DNA of 38,571 bases from Pseudomonadota bacterium (GTDB taxonomy: Bacteria; Pseudomonadota; Gammaproteobacteria; Burkholderiales; Burkholderiaceae_C): assembly GCA_021845505.1 (NCBI GenBank), contig JAJZVU010000033.1, positions 1 through 38,571 of the forward strand, read 5' to 3'. Positions within the stretch are counted from its first letter, which is position 1; every line of letters starts with the position of its first letter. This document shows, piece by piece, positions 1 through 7,821 of the stretch. Below the pieces are notes generated by a model, which saw only the letters and a list, made by a program, of their open reading frames with translations, had not been told where the DNA came from and ran no database searches. The translations under genes were made by a program, and so were the position numbers.

Positions 1-1092
1 GGCGCCGCGCCGCAGCCGGGACAGTCGGCGACGCCCGCCCCCGCGGCGGCGTCGCAGCAGGCATCCGGCGCGCAGCCCGACGCGGCCGCCTCGGCCGGCA
101 CTGCGGGCCGTGACGCCGCTGCGCGGCAGACTCGCGCCCAGCGCGCGGCAGCCGGCCCGCATGCCGCGGCGGTGGCCGAGGCAGCCGCGCAGCTGATGCT
201 GTCGCAACTGGCGGCTGCCCAGGGTACCCCGGCCGCACCGCGACCCGACCCCCAGGGCGGCAAGCCGTCGGGTGCGGGCGGCAAGAACTTGCCGCTGGGG
301 GCCGCCGGCCAGGCGGACCCTTCGGCTGCGGCCGACGCCGCGCCGGCGCTGTCGGCACCCGCCGGCGGCCCGGCGGCGCGCGCGCTGCAACTCAGCGCCG
401 AGGTGGCGCAGGCGGCCGCGCAGGCGCAACGCGCTCGCCAGTCCGGCGCATCCGCGGCGGACTCGCCGGCGGCGCGACCGCCGCAGGCGCAGCCGGTGCA
501 GGCCGGCGTCGACCTGACCGCTGCCGTTCAGGTGAAGCTTCCGGGTACGTTCACCGTCGGTCCCACCCACGGCGACGCCAGCCAGCCGGCGGTGGTGCTG
601 GCCGCCCCGGGTCCGGGCCTGGCGCCGGGGGCCTTGCAGCCCGGCAGCGCGGCGCCGGAGGCCTCGGCCACCTACAGCGCGTCGCTGCCGTCTCCGGTGG
701 GCAGCGCGCCCTGGGGGCAGGAGCTCGGCCAGCAGGTGCTGCTGGCCGTCGATTCCGGCCTGCAGTCGGCGACCCTGCATCTCAACCCTCCCCAGCTCGG
801 CCCGCTGGAAGTCCATCTGCAGATCCAGGGCGGCCAGGTCAACGCCCAGTTCGCCTCGCCGCACCAGGCGGTGCGCGAAGCCGTGCAGGGTGCGCTGCCC
901 CAGCTGCATGACCTGTTCAGCGGCGCGGGGTTGAGCCTGGGACAGGCGTCGGTGGGTCGCGAGGGTCGCGGCCAGCCACGCCAACCGGCCGCGCGCGGCG
1001 GCCCGGCGCAGGCCGCGTCGCTCGAGGCCGCCGGCGCGCAGACGGCGCAGCCCGCGCGCTGGGTGCGCGGCCTGGTCAACACCTATGTCTGA
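1..1092 (+). CDS. fliK: Flagellar hook-length control protein FliK, 5' truncated by window edge
   Basis: FliK is a secreted molecular ruler that fixes hook length and switches flagellar export from hook to filament subunits. The frame is open from base 1, so the start lies outside the window; 363 residues are visible. The first ~230 are Ala/Pro/Gln-rich low-complexity sequence, as usual for the ruler part. The conserved C-terminal Flg_hook domain follows (roughly residues 235-320 of the visible part) with the signature LHLNPPQLGPLEVHL and then GGQVNAQFASPHQAVREAV. The GTG at 172 is only an internal candidate start and is not favoured, because compatible low-complexity coding sequence continues upstream. 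fliL, fliM and fliN follow on the same strand, which supports the call. Identification is firm; the N-terminus is unknown. Confidence 0.93.
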   Translation, partial: GAAPQPGQSATPAPAAASQQASGAQPDAAASAGTAGRDAAARQTRAQRAAAGPHAAAVAEAAAQLMLSQLAAAQGTPAAPRPDPQGGKPSGAGGKNLPLGAAGQADPSAAADAAPALSAPAGGPAARALQLSAEVAQAAAQAQRARQSGASAADSPAARPPQAQPVQAGVDLTAAVQVKLPGTFTVGPTHGDASQPAVVLAAPGPGLAPGALQPGSAAPEASATYSASLPSPVGSAPWGQELGQQVLLAVDSGLQSATLHLNPPQLGPLEVHLQIQGGQVNAQFASPHQAVREAVQGALPQLHDLFSGAGLSLGQASVGREGRGQPRQPAARGGPAQAASLEAAGAQTAQPARWVRGLVNTYV

Positions 1093-1101
1093 GTCCTCGC
1101 C

Positions 1102-1118
1102 CGCGGCCGCTGGCCGCG
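1102..1118 (+). other. GC hairpin just after fliK
   Basis: CGCGGCC-GCT-GGCCGCG forms a perfect 7-bp stem nine bases after the fliK stop. There is no T-run behind it, so it may be a weak attenuator between fliK and fliL rather than a true terminator. In DNA this GC-rich such stems also arise by chance. Confidence 0.3.
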
Positions 1119-1182
1119 CATTCAACTCGCCTGCCGGCGTGACGTTTACAGTATCGACAGGGAGGGTTCGCGGAGATGGGGC

Positions 1183-1692
1183 ATGGCTGACAAGCCCGGA
1201 CAGGCCAAGGGGGGCAAGGCGGGCAAGCAGGGCGGGGGCGGCAAGGGTAGGCTGCTGCTGATCGTGCTGGCGCTGGTGCTGCTGCTCGCGGGCGGCGCTG
1301 GCGCGGCATGGTGGCTGCTGCTGCGTCCGCGCCAGCCACCCACCGCGCAGCAACTCGCCGCCGAGCGCGTGCAGCAGATCCATTTCATCACCCTGGCCCC
1401 GTTTGTCACCAATCTCGCCAGCAGCGACGGCAGCATGCACTACCTGCAGACCACCCTTGCGTTGCGTACCTCGGACCCGAAGCTCGACGCGCGCATCCAG
1501 GCGCTGATCCCGGAGATCCGCAACGCCATCCTGCGCCTGCTGGCCTCGCAGCCCGCCGACAAGGCGGCCTCGGTGCAGGTTCGCCGGCAGTTGAGGGTGC
1601 AGATCCGCGCCCTCATCAACCGGTTGCTCGGCGGCAGCGCGGCGCAGCCGCCGGTCAGCGGCGTGTATTTCACCTCCTACGTGGTGCAGTGA
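1183..1692 (+). CDS. fliL: Flagellar basal-body-associated protein FliL
   Basis: FliL is a single-pass inner-membrane protein next to the stator and MS ring that stabilises motor torque. The 169-residue length is normal. A short Gly/Lys-rich cytoplasmic segment (residues 1-23) precedes one transmembrane helix (about 24-46, rich in Leu/Val/Ala). The periplasmic domain carries FVTNLASSDG, YLQTTLALRT and the typical terminus VYFTSYVVQ. The ATG start is preceded by a purine-rich stretch (GGAGATGGGG). The stop overlaps the fliM start by one base (TGATG), so the two are translationally coupled. The family and operon position agree. Confidence 0.95.
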   Translation: MADKPGQAKGGKAGKQGGGGKGRLLLIVLALVLLLAGGAGAAWWLLLRPRQPPTAQQLAAERVQQIHFITLAPFVTNLASSDGSMHYLQTTLALRTSDPKLDARIQALIPEIRNAILRLLASQPADKAASVQVRRQLRVQIRALINRLLGGSAAQPPVSGVYFTSYVVQ

Positions 1693-2696
1693 TGGTCAAG
1701 GACGTACTGTCCCAGGACGAGGTCGATGCGCTGCTGCAGGGCATCACCGGCGAAGACGCCGAACCCGAGGTCGAGCAGGTCGACGAGGGCGGCGTGCGCC
1801 CCTACGACCTGGCCAGCCAGGATCGCATCGTGCGCGGGCGCATGCCGACCCTGGAGGTCATCAACGAGCGATTCGCCCGGCTGTGGCGTGTGGGCCTGTT
1901 CAATTTCCTGCGGCGATCGAGCGAGATCTCGGTGTCGGCGGTCCGGTTGCTCAAGTACAGCGAGTTCATCCGTACGCTGGTCGTTCCGAGCAACCTCAAC
2001 CTGGTGCAGCTCAAGCCGCTGCGCGGGACCGCGCTGTTCATCTTCGATCCGCGGCTGGTGTTCAGCGTGGTGGACAATTTCTTCGGCGGCGACGGCCGCT
2101 TCCACGCGCGAATCGAAGGGCGCGATTTCACCAACCTGGAACAGCGCATCATCTCCCGCATGCTGGAAATGGTGTTCAAGGAATACCGCAGCGCGTGGAG
2201 TCCGGTGCTGCCGCTGGACATCGAGGTCGTGCGCTCCGAGGTCAACCCGCAGTTTGTCAACATCGCGACTCCCACCGAAGTGGTGATCGCGTCGACCTTC
2301 GATGTCGAGATCGAGGGCGGCGGCGGCTCGCTGCATGTGTGCATTCCCTACAGCATGATCGAGCCGATCCGCGACCAGCTGACCACCGGGATGACCACCG
2401 ACCGCACCGAGGTCGACCAGCGCTGGATGCAGGCGCTGCAAAGCGAAATGCGCGAGGCAGCGGTCGAGATGCGGGTCGAGTTGCTGCGCCGCGAAGTGCT
2501 GGTCCGCGAATTGCTTTCGCTGCGGGTGGGCGACGTGATCCCGGTGGAAATGCCCGACAGCGTGGTGGCCCGGGTCGACGGCATCCCGGTGCTGGTCGCC
2601 GACTACGGCCAGCACGACGAAAACATGGCGATCAAGGTTCGCCAGCGCCTGCTCAGCGAAGGCGCCGGCCCGGCCAGCAAGGCTCGACTGCGCTGA
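1692..2696 (+). CDS. fliM: Flagellar motor switch protein FliM
   Basis: FliM is the C-ring switch component that binds phosphorylated CheY and sets rotation direction. The 334-residue protein starts at the ATG overlapping the fliL stop; the frame is open further upstream, but the family's N-terminus begins exactly here. LSQDEVDALLQG (residues 5-16) is the conserved CheY-P-binding peptide. The middle CheC-like domain contains NFFGGDGRF and the C-terminal SpoA domain contains VGDVIPVEMPD. No key region is missing. It sits between fliL and fliN as in typical proteobacterial fli operons. Confidence 0.97.
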   Translation: MVKDVLSQDEVDALLQGITGEDAEPEVEQVDEGGVRPYDLASQDRIVRGRMPTLEVINERFARLWRVGLFNFLRRSSEISVSAVRLLKYSEFIRTLVVPSNLNLVQLKPLRGTALFIFDPRLVFSVVDNFFGGDGRFHARIEGRDFTNLEQRIISRMLEMVFKEYRSAWSPVLPLDIEVVRSEVNPQFVNIATPTEVVIASTFDVEIEGGGGSLHVCIPYSMIEPIRDQLTTGMTTDRTEVDQRWMQALQSEMREAAVEMRVELLRREVLVRELLSLRVGDVIPVEMPDSVVARVDGIPVLVADYGQHDENMAIKVRQRLLSEGAGPASKARLR

Positions 2697-2748
2697 CCGC
2701 CGCGCCTCGTCCGCGCTGGATTCGCACCCCCGTTCTCTCCCTACCACC

Positions 2749-3231
2749 ATGGCCGAACCCGAACACACCGCAGCAGGCGCCGATCCCCTCGAGGCGCAGC
2801 TCTCCGACGTGGATGTGGCCGACGACTGGGAGGCCGCGCTGGCCGAGCAGGGCCAGGGTGCGGCGCCCGCCGAACCGCCGCAGCAGCCGGCGGCCGCCGC
2901 GCAGCCGGCGCCTCAGCCGCAGCGCGCGAGCTTCGCCCAGCTGCAGCCCGACTCGTCCGCTGCGGCGGCCAGCGAACAGCTCGACCTGGTGATGGACATC
3001 CCGGTCACGCTGTCGGTCGAACTCGGGCGCACCAAGATCCAGATCCGCGAACTGCTGCAGCTCGCCCAGGGCTCGGTGGTCGACCTCGACCGCCTGGCCG
3101 GCGAGCCGATGGACGTGCTGGTCAACGGTTTCCTGATCGCCCGCGGCGAGGTCGTGCTGGTCAACGACAAGTTCGGCATCCGCCTGACCGACATCGTCAG
3201 TCCGACCGAGCGGGCGCGCCGGCTGGGCTGA
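2749..3231 (+). CDS. fliN: Flagellar motor switch protein FliN
   Basis: FliN forms the bottom of the C-ring with FliM and helps localise the export ATPase complex. Residues 1-75 are an acidic and Pro/Ala/Gln-rich variable extension. The SpoA/FliN domain follows (about 78-155) with IPVTLSVELGRTKI, LLQLAQGSVVDLDRLAGEP and VNDKFGIRLTDIV. The ATG lies 52 bases after fliM with no convincing ribosome-binding site. The 3' end overlaps the converging peptidase gene by 35 bases (3197-3231). No fliO, fliP, fliQ or fliR follows, so the flagellar operon is interrupted here. Confidence 0.96.
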   Translation: MAEPEHTAAGADPLEAQLSDVDVADDWEAALAEQGQGAAPAEPPQQPAAAAQPAPQPQRASFAQLQPDSSAAAASEQLDLVMDIPVTLSVELGRTKIQIRELLQLAQGSVVDLDRLAGEPMDVLVNGFLIARGEVVLVNDKFGIRLTDIVSPTERARRLG

Positions 3232-4264
3232 GGCCCGCCGGGCCCTGCGGGCCGGGCGCGGCCGCCGCGCCCGCCTGCTCGATCTGCCTCAGCGTCGCGG
3301 CGTAGACCGCCGGGTTGGGCTTGCCGATCGCCAACGCGCGCTCGATCGCCGCCCTGGCCCGCGCGGTGTCGCCACCGGCCAGCAGCGCCTGCGCCAGGTT
3401 GTTCCACGGATCGCCGTCGCCGCGGTGGATCCGCGCGGCCTGCGCGAAGCGCCGGGCGGCGCTGGCGTAGTCGTGCCGGGCGTAGGCCAGGTTGCCCAGG
3501 CCCATCATCGCGACCCAGGCGTCGGGCCAGCGCCGCAGCGCGGCGCGGTAGGCCTGGCGTGCCGCCTGCGGCGCGACGCCTTCCATCGGCGCCACCGCGC
3601 GCAGGTAGCGCAGCTGCCCGACGCGGGCGGGGAAGGTCCCGGGCGGCAGTGCGACGAAGCCCCAGCGGCCGCCACCGGCCCAGGTGGCGTCGAACTGGCC
3701 GATCGAAAGCACCAGGCTGTGCGCGGTGCTCGAGCGCAGGGTCACGGTGTCGCGCTGCAGGTCGTAGCCGACGACCACCGCGTAATGCCAGGCGTTGCCG
3801 ACGATGCCCAGGCGCTGCAGAACGACCACCGGGTGCCCGGCGGCGATATCCTCGAACAGTTCGGACAGCCGCGGACGGATCACATAGGCGACGCGACCGG
3901 CGCGCCGGGTCGCTCCCAGCATGTCGTACTGCAACGTGCCGTCCAGCGCCGGGGTCAGCAGCTCGGGCGCGAGGCGCGCCGCGTCGGTGTCGACCCCGCT
4001 GAAACGCAGCACTTCGGCCAGCGACGCCGGGCCGCAGGCATGGCTGTCGTCGGCAAAGAAGGGGACGCCGGCGATCGACGAGCGTTGCGGCAGCCCGGCC
4101 GGCGCCTGCACCAGGTGGCCGTTGCGGAATTGCGGACCTCCGGCAGGCGACGCACAGCCGGCGAGCAAGGCCGCCAGGGCCAGTCCGCAGGCGATCGCGC
4201 ACCGGCGCGCGCCAGCCGGCGCGGAGCCGCGCCGCGGCTGCGGCCGGCAGCGCCGCAACCTCAA
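3197..4264 (-). CDS. C39-type cysteine peptidase lipoprotein with TPR repeats (PA2778 family)
   Basis: This is a probable outer-membrane or periplasmic lipoprotein with a papain-like C39 peptidase fold; its substrate is unknown. From the chosen start it has 355 residues. An Arg-rich n-region and hydrophobic stretch lead to the lipobox LLAGC, giving lipidated Cys37. The peptidase part carries HACGPASLAEVL (nucleophile Cys77) and NAWHYAVVVGYD (His160). Residues ~215-335 hold TPR-like helices (WVAMMGLGNLAYAR, WNNLAQALLAGGDTARARAAIERAL). No ATG gives the lipobox signal. A TTG at 4264, overlapping the upstream gene's stop (TTGA), fits coupling; a second TTG at 4258 is possible. The upstream PA2779-type gene is its usual partner. 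The start is uncertain, the family likely. Confidence 0.85.
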   Translation of the reverse strand: MRLRRCRPQPRRGSAPAGARRCAIACGLALAALLAGCASPAGGPQFRNGHLVQAPAGLPQRSSIAGVPFFADDSHACGPASLAEVLRFSGVDTDAARLAPELLTPALDGTLQYDMLGATRRAGRVAYVIRPRLSELFEDIAAGHPVVVLQRLGIVGNAWHYAVVVGYDLQRDTVTLRSSTAHSLVLSIGQFDATWAGGGRWGFVALPPGTFPARVGQLRYLRAVAPMEGVAPQAARQAYRAALRRWPDAWVAMMGLGNLAYARHDYASAARRFAQAARIHRGDGDPWNNLAQALLAGGDTARARAAIERALAIGKPNPAVYAATLRQIEQAGAAAAPGPQGPAGLSPAGAPARSD

Positions 4265-4650
4265 AGCGCCAGCACCACCAGGATGGCGACCAGCAGGATG
4301 ATCACCGTTTCCTGGAAGCCCAGCGTGCCGGCTGCCGGCAGCGAGTTGATGCGCGAGGCCAGGCTCGCGACCTCGGAGTCGCTCAGCGCGGCCACGCGCT
4401 GCTGGGTCAGGTTCTCGCTGACTCCGAGTCGCTGCAGCCTGGCCTGCACGTCGGCGCGGGCGAGGAATTGCGACAACACCTGGCGGTCGTGCGCGACCGC
4501 GCCGGCGCTCAGCCCGCTCGCCTGGTTGGCGATGGTCTGGGTGCCGATCAGTTCGGCGTGGGCGGCCGGGGGCAGGGCGAGCAGGCCGCTGGTCAGCAGC
4601 GCGGCCACCAGCTGACTGGACAGGCGGCTGGGCAGGCGTCGGGTGTTCAT
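4261..4650 (-). CDS. PA2779-family small membrane protein
   Basis: This 129-residue protein of unknown function is usually found beside the PA2778-type C39 peptidase. A Sec signal peptide is seen (residues 1-32, ending PPAAHA). A mid-region of about 75 residues contains repeated short helices (GVSENLTQQRVAALSDSEVASLASRI). A C-terminal membrane helix (about 111-129, GFQETVIILLVAILVVLAL) ends the protein. The start is the ATG with AGGAG eight bases upstream. The stop overlaps the TTG start of the peptidase lipoprotein, so the two are probably made together. Topology suggests a periplasmic domain held to the membrane by the C-terminal anchor. Confidence 0.88.
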   Translation of the reverse strand: MNTRRLPSRLSSQLVAALLTSGLLALPPAAHAELIGTQTIANQASGLSAGAVAHDRQVLSQFLARADVQARLQRLGVSENLTQQRVAALSDSEVASLASRINSLPAAGTLGFQETVIILLVAILVVLAL

Positions 4651-4687
4651 CGTGATTCTCCTGGGGATCGGGCGGTCGCCGGGAAAC

Positions 4688-4730
4688 GGCATGCGAGCCG
4701 GCTCCGGCAGCAGGGCCGGCCGCGCATGCC
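4688..4730 (-). terminator. Long hairpin between tgpA-like gene and PA2779-type gene
   Basis: GGCATGCG at 4688-4695 pairs with CGCATGCC at 4723-4730. Inside it GCCGGC at 4697-4702 pairs with GCCGGC at 4715-4720, giving about 14 bp of stem with a small internal loop and a 12-base apical loop. It fills the 106-base gap after the transglutaminase gene. No T-run follows, so it may attenuate transcription or stabilise RNA ends rather than terminate fully. Confidence 0.4.
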
Positions 4731-4756
4731 ACTGTCGGGCGAGTTTACGCTGGCGC

Positions 4757-6817
4757 TCAACGGGTTGCGCGGCCTGGCGGAGTCGACCCTGACGCCAGCC
4801 GCAGTCTGGCGACGCGGGCGCGCAGCCCGCGCAGCCCGCCGCGCGGGGCGCCGCGGGCGTAGCGCGCGCGCTCGAAGTCCAGCAGCAGCTCGCAGGCCTC
4901 GGCCAGGTCGGCGCGCGCGCGCAGGCGCTGCGCCAGCGAGCCCGGCGGCTCGCCTGGCAAGGCCTGCACTCCCAGGCGGCGCAGCCGGCGCAGCAGCCTG
5001 GCGTAGGCGCGCTGCCACGCATCGGTGGCGGCGCGGCGCCGCCACAGCAGCCACAAGCCGCCGGCGCCCAGCAGCAGGCTCAGCGCCAGCGCGGCGGCCG
5101 ATGCCAGCCGCGCCGAGTCGGGACGGCGCATGCCCAGCCGGCGCAGCAGTTGCCGTTGCCGCAGCTGGCCGTAGTCGAGCACCCATTGGTTCCAGCCCTC
5201 GTCCAATGCGTCGCCCAGGTTGCGCAACAGGCGCAGCGCGCCGGAGTCGGAGCGCCCGAGCAGCGGCCGGCCGAACAGCGGCTGGCGCGCATCCAGCGTC
5301 TGGCCGCTGCGGTCGATTCGCGCCGGGTCGACCATCGCGGTCGGATCGGCGCGGATCCAGCCCGCGCCCCGCACCCAGTACTCGGCCCACGCGTGGGCGT
5401 CTCGCTGGCGCACCACCCACAGGCCGTCGATGGGGTTCTCCGAGCCTCCCTGGTATCCGGTGACGATTCGCGCAGGGATTCCGGCAGCGCGCATCAGCAC
5501 GACGAAGGCCTGCGCGAAATGCTCGCAAAAGCCGACCCGGCGCACGAACAGGAACTGGTCGATGGAGTCCGGACCGCGGTAGCGGCCCGGGTGCAGGCTG
5601 TAGTGGAAGGGCTGTTCGCGGAACATGCGCAACACGGCGTCGGCCACCGCCTGCGCGCCTGCCGCCGCGTAGCGCAGGGCCAACCGGCGGCCCAGCGCCA
5701 CGGTGCGCGGGTCGTAGCCGGCGGGCAGCTGGAGCGACTCGCGCAGGCGGCGCGGGCTTTCGTCGGCGCCGTAGGCGTAGCCCAGCCAGGAGGTGGCGCG
5801 AAAGCGCACCACCTGGTCGAGCCGGCGGTTGGCGCGCAGTTCCAGGTCGGGCAGCAGGCGCAGGCTGGCACCGGGCTCTCCCACCAGGGTCGGCGCGGCC
5901 GCGGGGGCGTCGAGCGCGAAGGCGAAGCGCTGCTGCGTCGGCTGCTGGGTCACGGTGTAGCGCACGCGGCCGCCGAGCAGCCGCGGCGGCGCCCCGCGAC
6001 GCGGCGCCGCAAGCGGCGGCAGCGCGCTCCAGCGCCGGCCGTCGAAGCGAGCGAGCACCGGGCCGCGCCAGTACATCGCGGCCTGCGGCGGGCGCGGCCC
6101 GTGGAAGCGCACCCGGAACACCACGCTGCTGCTGCGGGCCAGGCTGGCGATCGCTCCCGGATCCATGCTCGAGCCGAGCGCGCTGACCGTGCGGCTGCTG
6201 TCGGGCAGGCTCCACAGCGGTCCCGACAGCCGCGGAAACAGCACGAACAGCGCCACCATCACCGGCAGTCCCAGGCCGAGCAGCCGCCCGCTCAGCGCCA
6301 CCCGGCGCCACAGCGGCGGGCGCGACGCGGGCAGGTTGGCGTCGAGCAGCGCGGTCAGCCAGCCCAGGGTGCACAGCAGCATCCACGCCGCCGCCGCCGC
6401 CGACTGGCTGTAGAGGAACTGCGCGAACACGCAGAACAGCCCGAGGTAGAACACCACGTAGGCGTCGCGCCGGCGGCGGGTCTCGAGCAACTTCAGCCCC
6501 AGCAGCATGCCGACCAGGCTGACCCCGGGGCCGCGGCCGAACACGCTGCGGAATTGCAGCAGCACCCCGGCCACGGCCAGCGCGAGCAGGCCGGCCAGCA
6601 GCGCGCGCGGCGGCAGCCGCCGGCCCGTGGCGGCCAGCGCGGCGCGCCACAGCAGCAAGGCGCCGGCGAACAAGGCCGCCCAACTCGGCATGCGCGGCAG
6701 CAGCGGTGCCAGGCTGAGCGCGGCGACCACGACCACCAGCAGGGTGTCGCGCGCAGCCTCGGGCAGCGCGTTCAGGCGCTGCGCCAGCGCCTGCGCGGCC
6801 TCAGGCGTGCGGGGCAT
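4757..6817 (-). CDS. tgpA: TgpA-like membrane transglutaminase
   Basis: This is an integral membrane protein with a periplasmic transglutaminase-like domain, of the DUF3488/transglut_core/DUF4129 type. It has 686 residues, normal for the family. Six or so membrane helices occupy residues ~24-195 (for example 26-40, 47-60, 72-88, 180-194). The transglutaminase core has VGFCEHFAQAF (Cys431), RDAHAWAEYWV (His475) and WIRADPTAMV (Asp491), so the catalytic triad is complete. A last helix near 555-575 precedes a cytoplasmic tail. The ATG overlaps the end of the DUF58 gene by 17 bases, in the usual moxR-DUF58-tgpA order. In Pseudomonas the homologue is essential; the substrate is not established. 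Confidence 0.93.
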   Translation of the reverse strand: MPRTPEAAQALAQRLNALPEAARDTLLVVVVAALSLAPLLPRMPSWAALFAGALLLWRAALAATGRRLPPRALLAGLLALAVAGVLLQFRSVFGRGPGVSLVGMLLGLKLLETRRRRDAYVVFYLGLFCVFAQFLYSQSAAAAAWMLLCTLGWLTALLDANLPASRPPLWRRVALSGRLLGLGLPVMVALFVLFPRLSGPLWSLPDSSRTVSALGSSMDPGAIASLARSSSVVFRVRFHGPRPPQAAMYWRGPVLARFDGRRWSALPPLAAPRRGAPPRLLGGRVRYTVTQQPTQQRFAFALDAPAAAPTLVGEPGASLRLLPDLELRANRRLDQVVRFRATSWLGYAYGADESPRRLRESLQLPAGYDPRTVALGRRLALRYAAAGAQAVADAVLRMFREQPFHYSLHPGRYRGPDSIDQFLFVRRVGFCEHFAQAFVVLMRAAGIPARIVTGYQGGSENPIDGLWVVRQRDAHAWAEYWVRGAGWIRADPTAMVDPARIDRSGQTLDARQPLFGRPLLGRSDSGALRLLRNLGDALDEGWNQWVLDYGQLRQRQLLRRLGMRRPDSARLASAAALALSLLLGAGGLWLLWRRRAATDAWQRAYARLLRRLRRLGVQALPGEPPGSLAQRLRARADLAEACELLLDFERARYARGAPRGGLRGLRARVARLRLASGSTPPGRATR

Positions 6818-7805
6818 CGCGCTGACCCCAGGTGGCGAGCAGCCGCAGGCACTCGCGCGCGTGCTCCTCGCCGCTGGCCGCGGCCAGCGTGCGACCCGGC
6901 AGGCGCAATTCCCACCGCTGCGCGCCGGGCCGCGCCCGCAACACCCAGGCGCACAGTTGGCGCAGGCGCTGTTCGTCTTCGCGTGCCGGTACCTGCTCCC
7001 AGTCCAGGCTCAGCAGCAGGTTCGCAGGGGCGGCGCCGGCTGCGCGCACGATCCACTGCCGCTCCCGGCTCTTGCGCCAGACCACGCGGCGCAGGCTGTC
7101 GCCGTCGCGCCAGGAGCGCAGTTCGTCGCTTTCGTCGCCGGCGGTCGGCCGAAGCAGCGTTCCGGCATCCGCGGGATGCGGCCGGGCGGGCGGCAACGGC
7201 GGGCAGGGTTCGGCCGGCGCCGGGTAGACCCACAGCCGGCCCGGGGGACGCCAGACGCTCCAGGCTCGCCACAGGCCGAAGGGATAACGGGTTTCCACGA
7301 CCAGCGCGGGCCAGTCCAGCAGGCCGCGGCGCGGCGGTGTCCACGCCAGCGGCAGATCGACCTGCCGGGCCGGTTGCAGGTCCAGCGTGGCGGGCTGGCC
7401 GCCATCCAGCCGCGCCAGCAAGCCCCAGTGGGCACCGCGCCCGCCGCGCAGCCGCAGGCGCAGCAGGGCCGGACGCCCGGCGTAGCACTCGGCGGCGTCG
7501 CCCGCGGGCAGCGACAATTCGATTCCCCGCAGGTTGGCGTGGGTCACGTGCATGGACATCAGCGCGCTGCCGGCCAGCGCGAAGGTGAACAGGTAGCCCA
7601 GGTTGAGCTGGTAGTTGATCGAGCCGACCAGCAGCACCAGCAGGGTCAGCCCGAAGAACCATCCGGCGCGGGTCGGCAGGATGTACACGTTGCGCTGGCC
7701 GAGCAGGGTGCTGGAGGCCGTGCCATGGCGCGCCAGCGCCCAGCGCGCGAAGCCCTGGCGCAGGCGTCGCGCCGGATCGGGTCGCGCGGGCAGGCTGATG
7801 CGCAT
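6801..7805 (-). CDS. DUF58 membrane-anchored protein
   Basis: DUF58 proteins are membrane-anchored and usually encoded with MoxR ATPases and transglutaminases. They have a vWA-related fold and are thought to be remodelled by the MoxR partner. This 334-residue example has two predicted membrane helices (about 48-62 and 66-85). The conserved DUF58 segment around residues 205-250 reads DELRSWRDGDSLRRVVWRKS. The ATG at 7805 gives a sensible N-terminus; the frame extends upstream without a better start. It lies 16 bases after moxR and overlaps the transglutaminase start by 17 bases, so the three genes form one transcription unit. Confidence 0.92.
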   Translation of the reverse strand: MRISLPARPDPARRLRQGFARWALARHGTASSTLLGQRNVYILPTRAGWFFGLTLLVLLVGSINYQLNLGYLFTFALAGSALMSMHVTHANLRGIELSLPAGDAAECYAGRPALLRLRLRGGRGAHWGLLARLDGGQPATLDLQPARQVDLPLAWTPPRRGLLDWPALVVETRYPFGLWRAWSVWRPPGRLWVYPAPAEPCPPLPPARPHPADAGTLLRPTAGDESDELRSWRDGDSLRRVVWRKSRERQWIVRAAGAAPANLLLSLDWEQVPAREDEQRLRQLCAWVLRARPGAQRWELRLPGRTLAAASGEEHARECLRLLATWGQRDAPHA

Positions 7806-7821
7806 CGGCGCCTCGCCGGTG

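Noticed and set aside
5150..7588. An 812-codon plus-strand open frame antisense to the transglutaminase and DUF58 genes
   Set aside because: Opposite to well-supported genes, low-complexity His/Arg/Gln composition, no motif.
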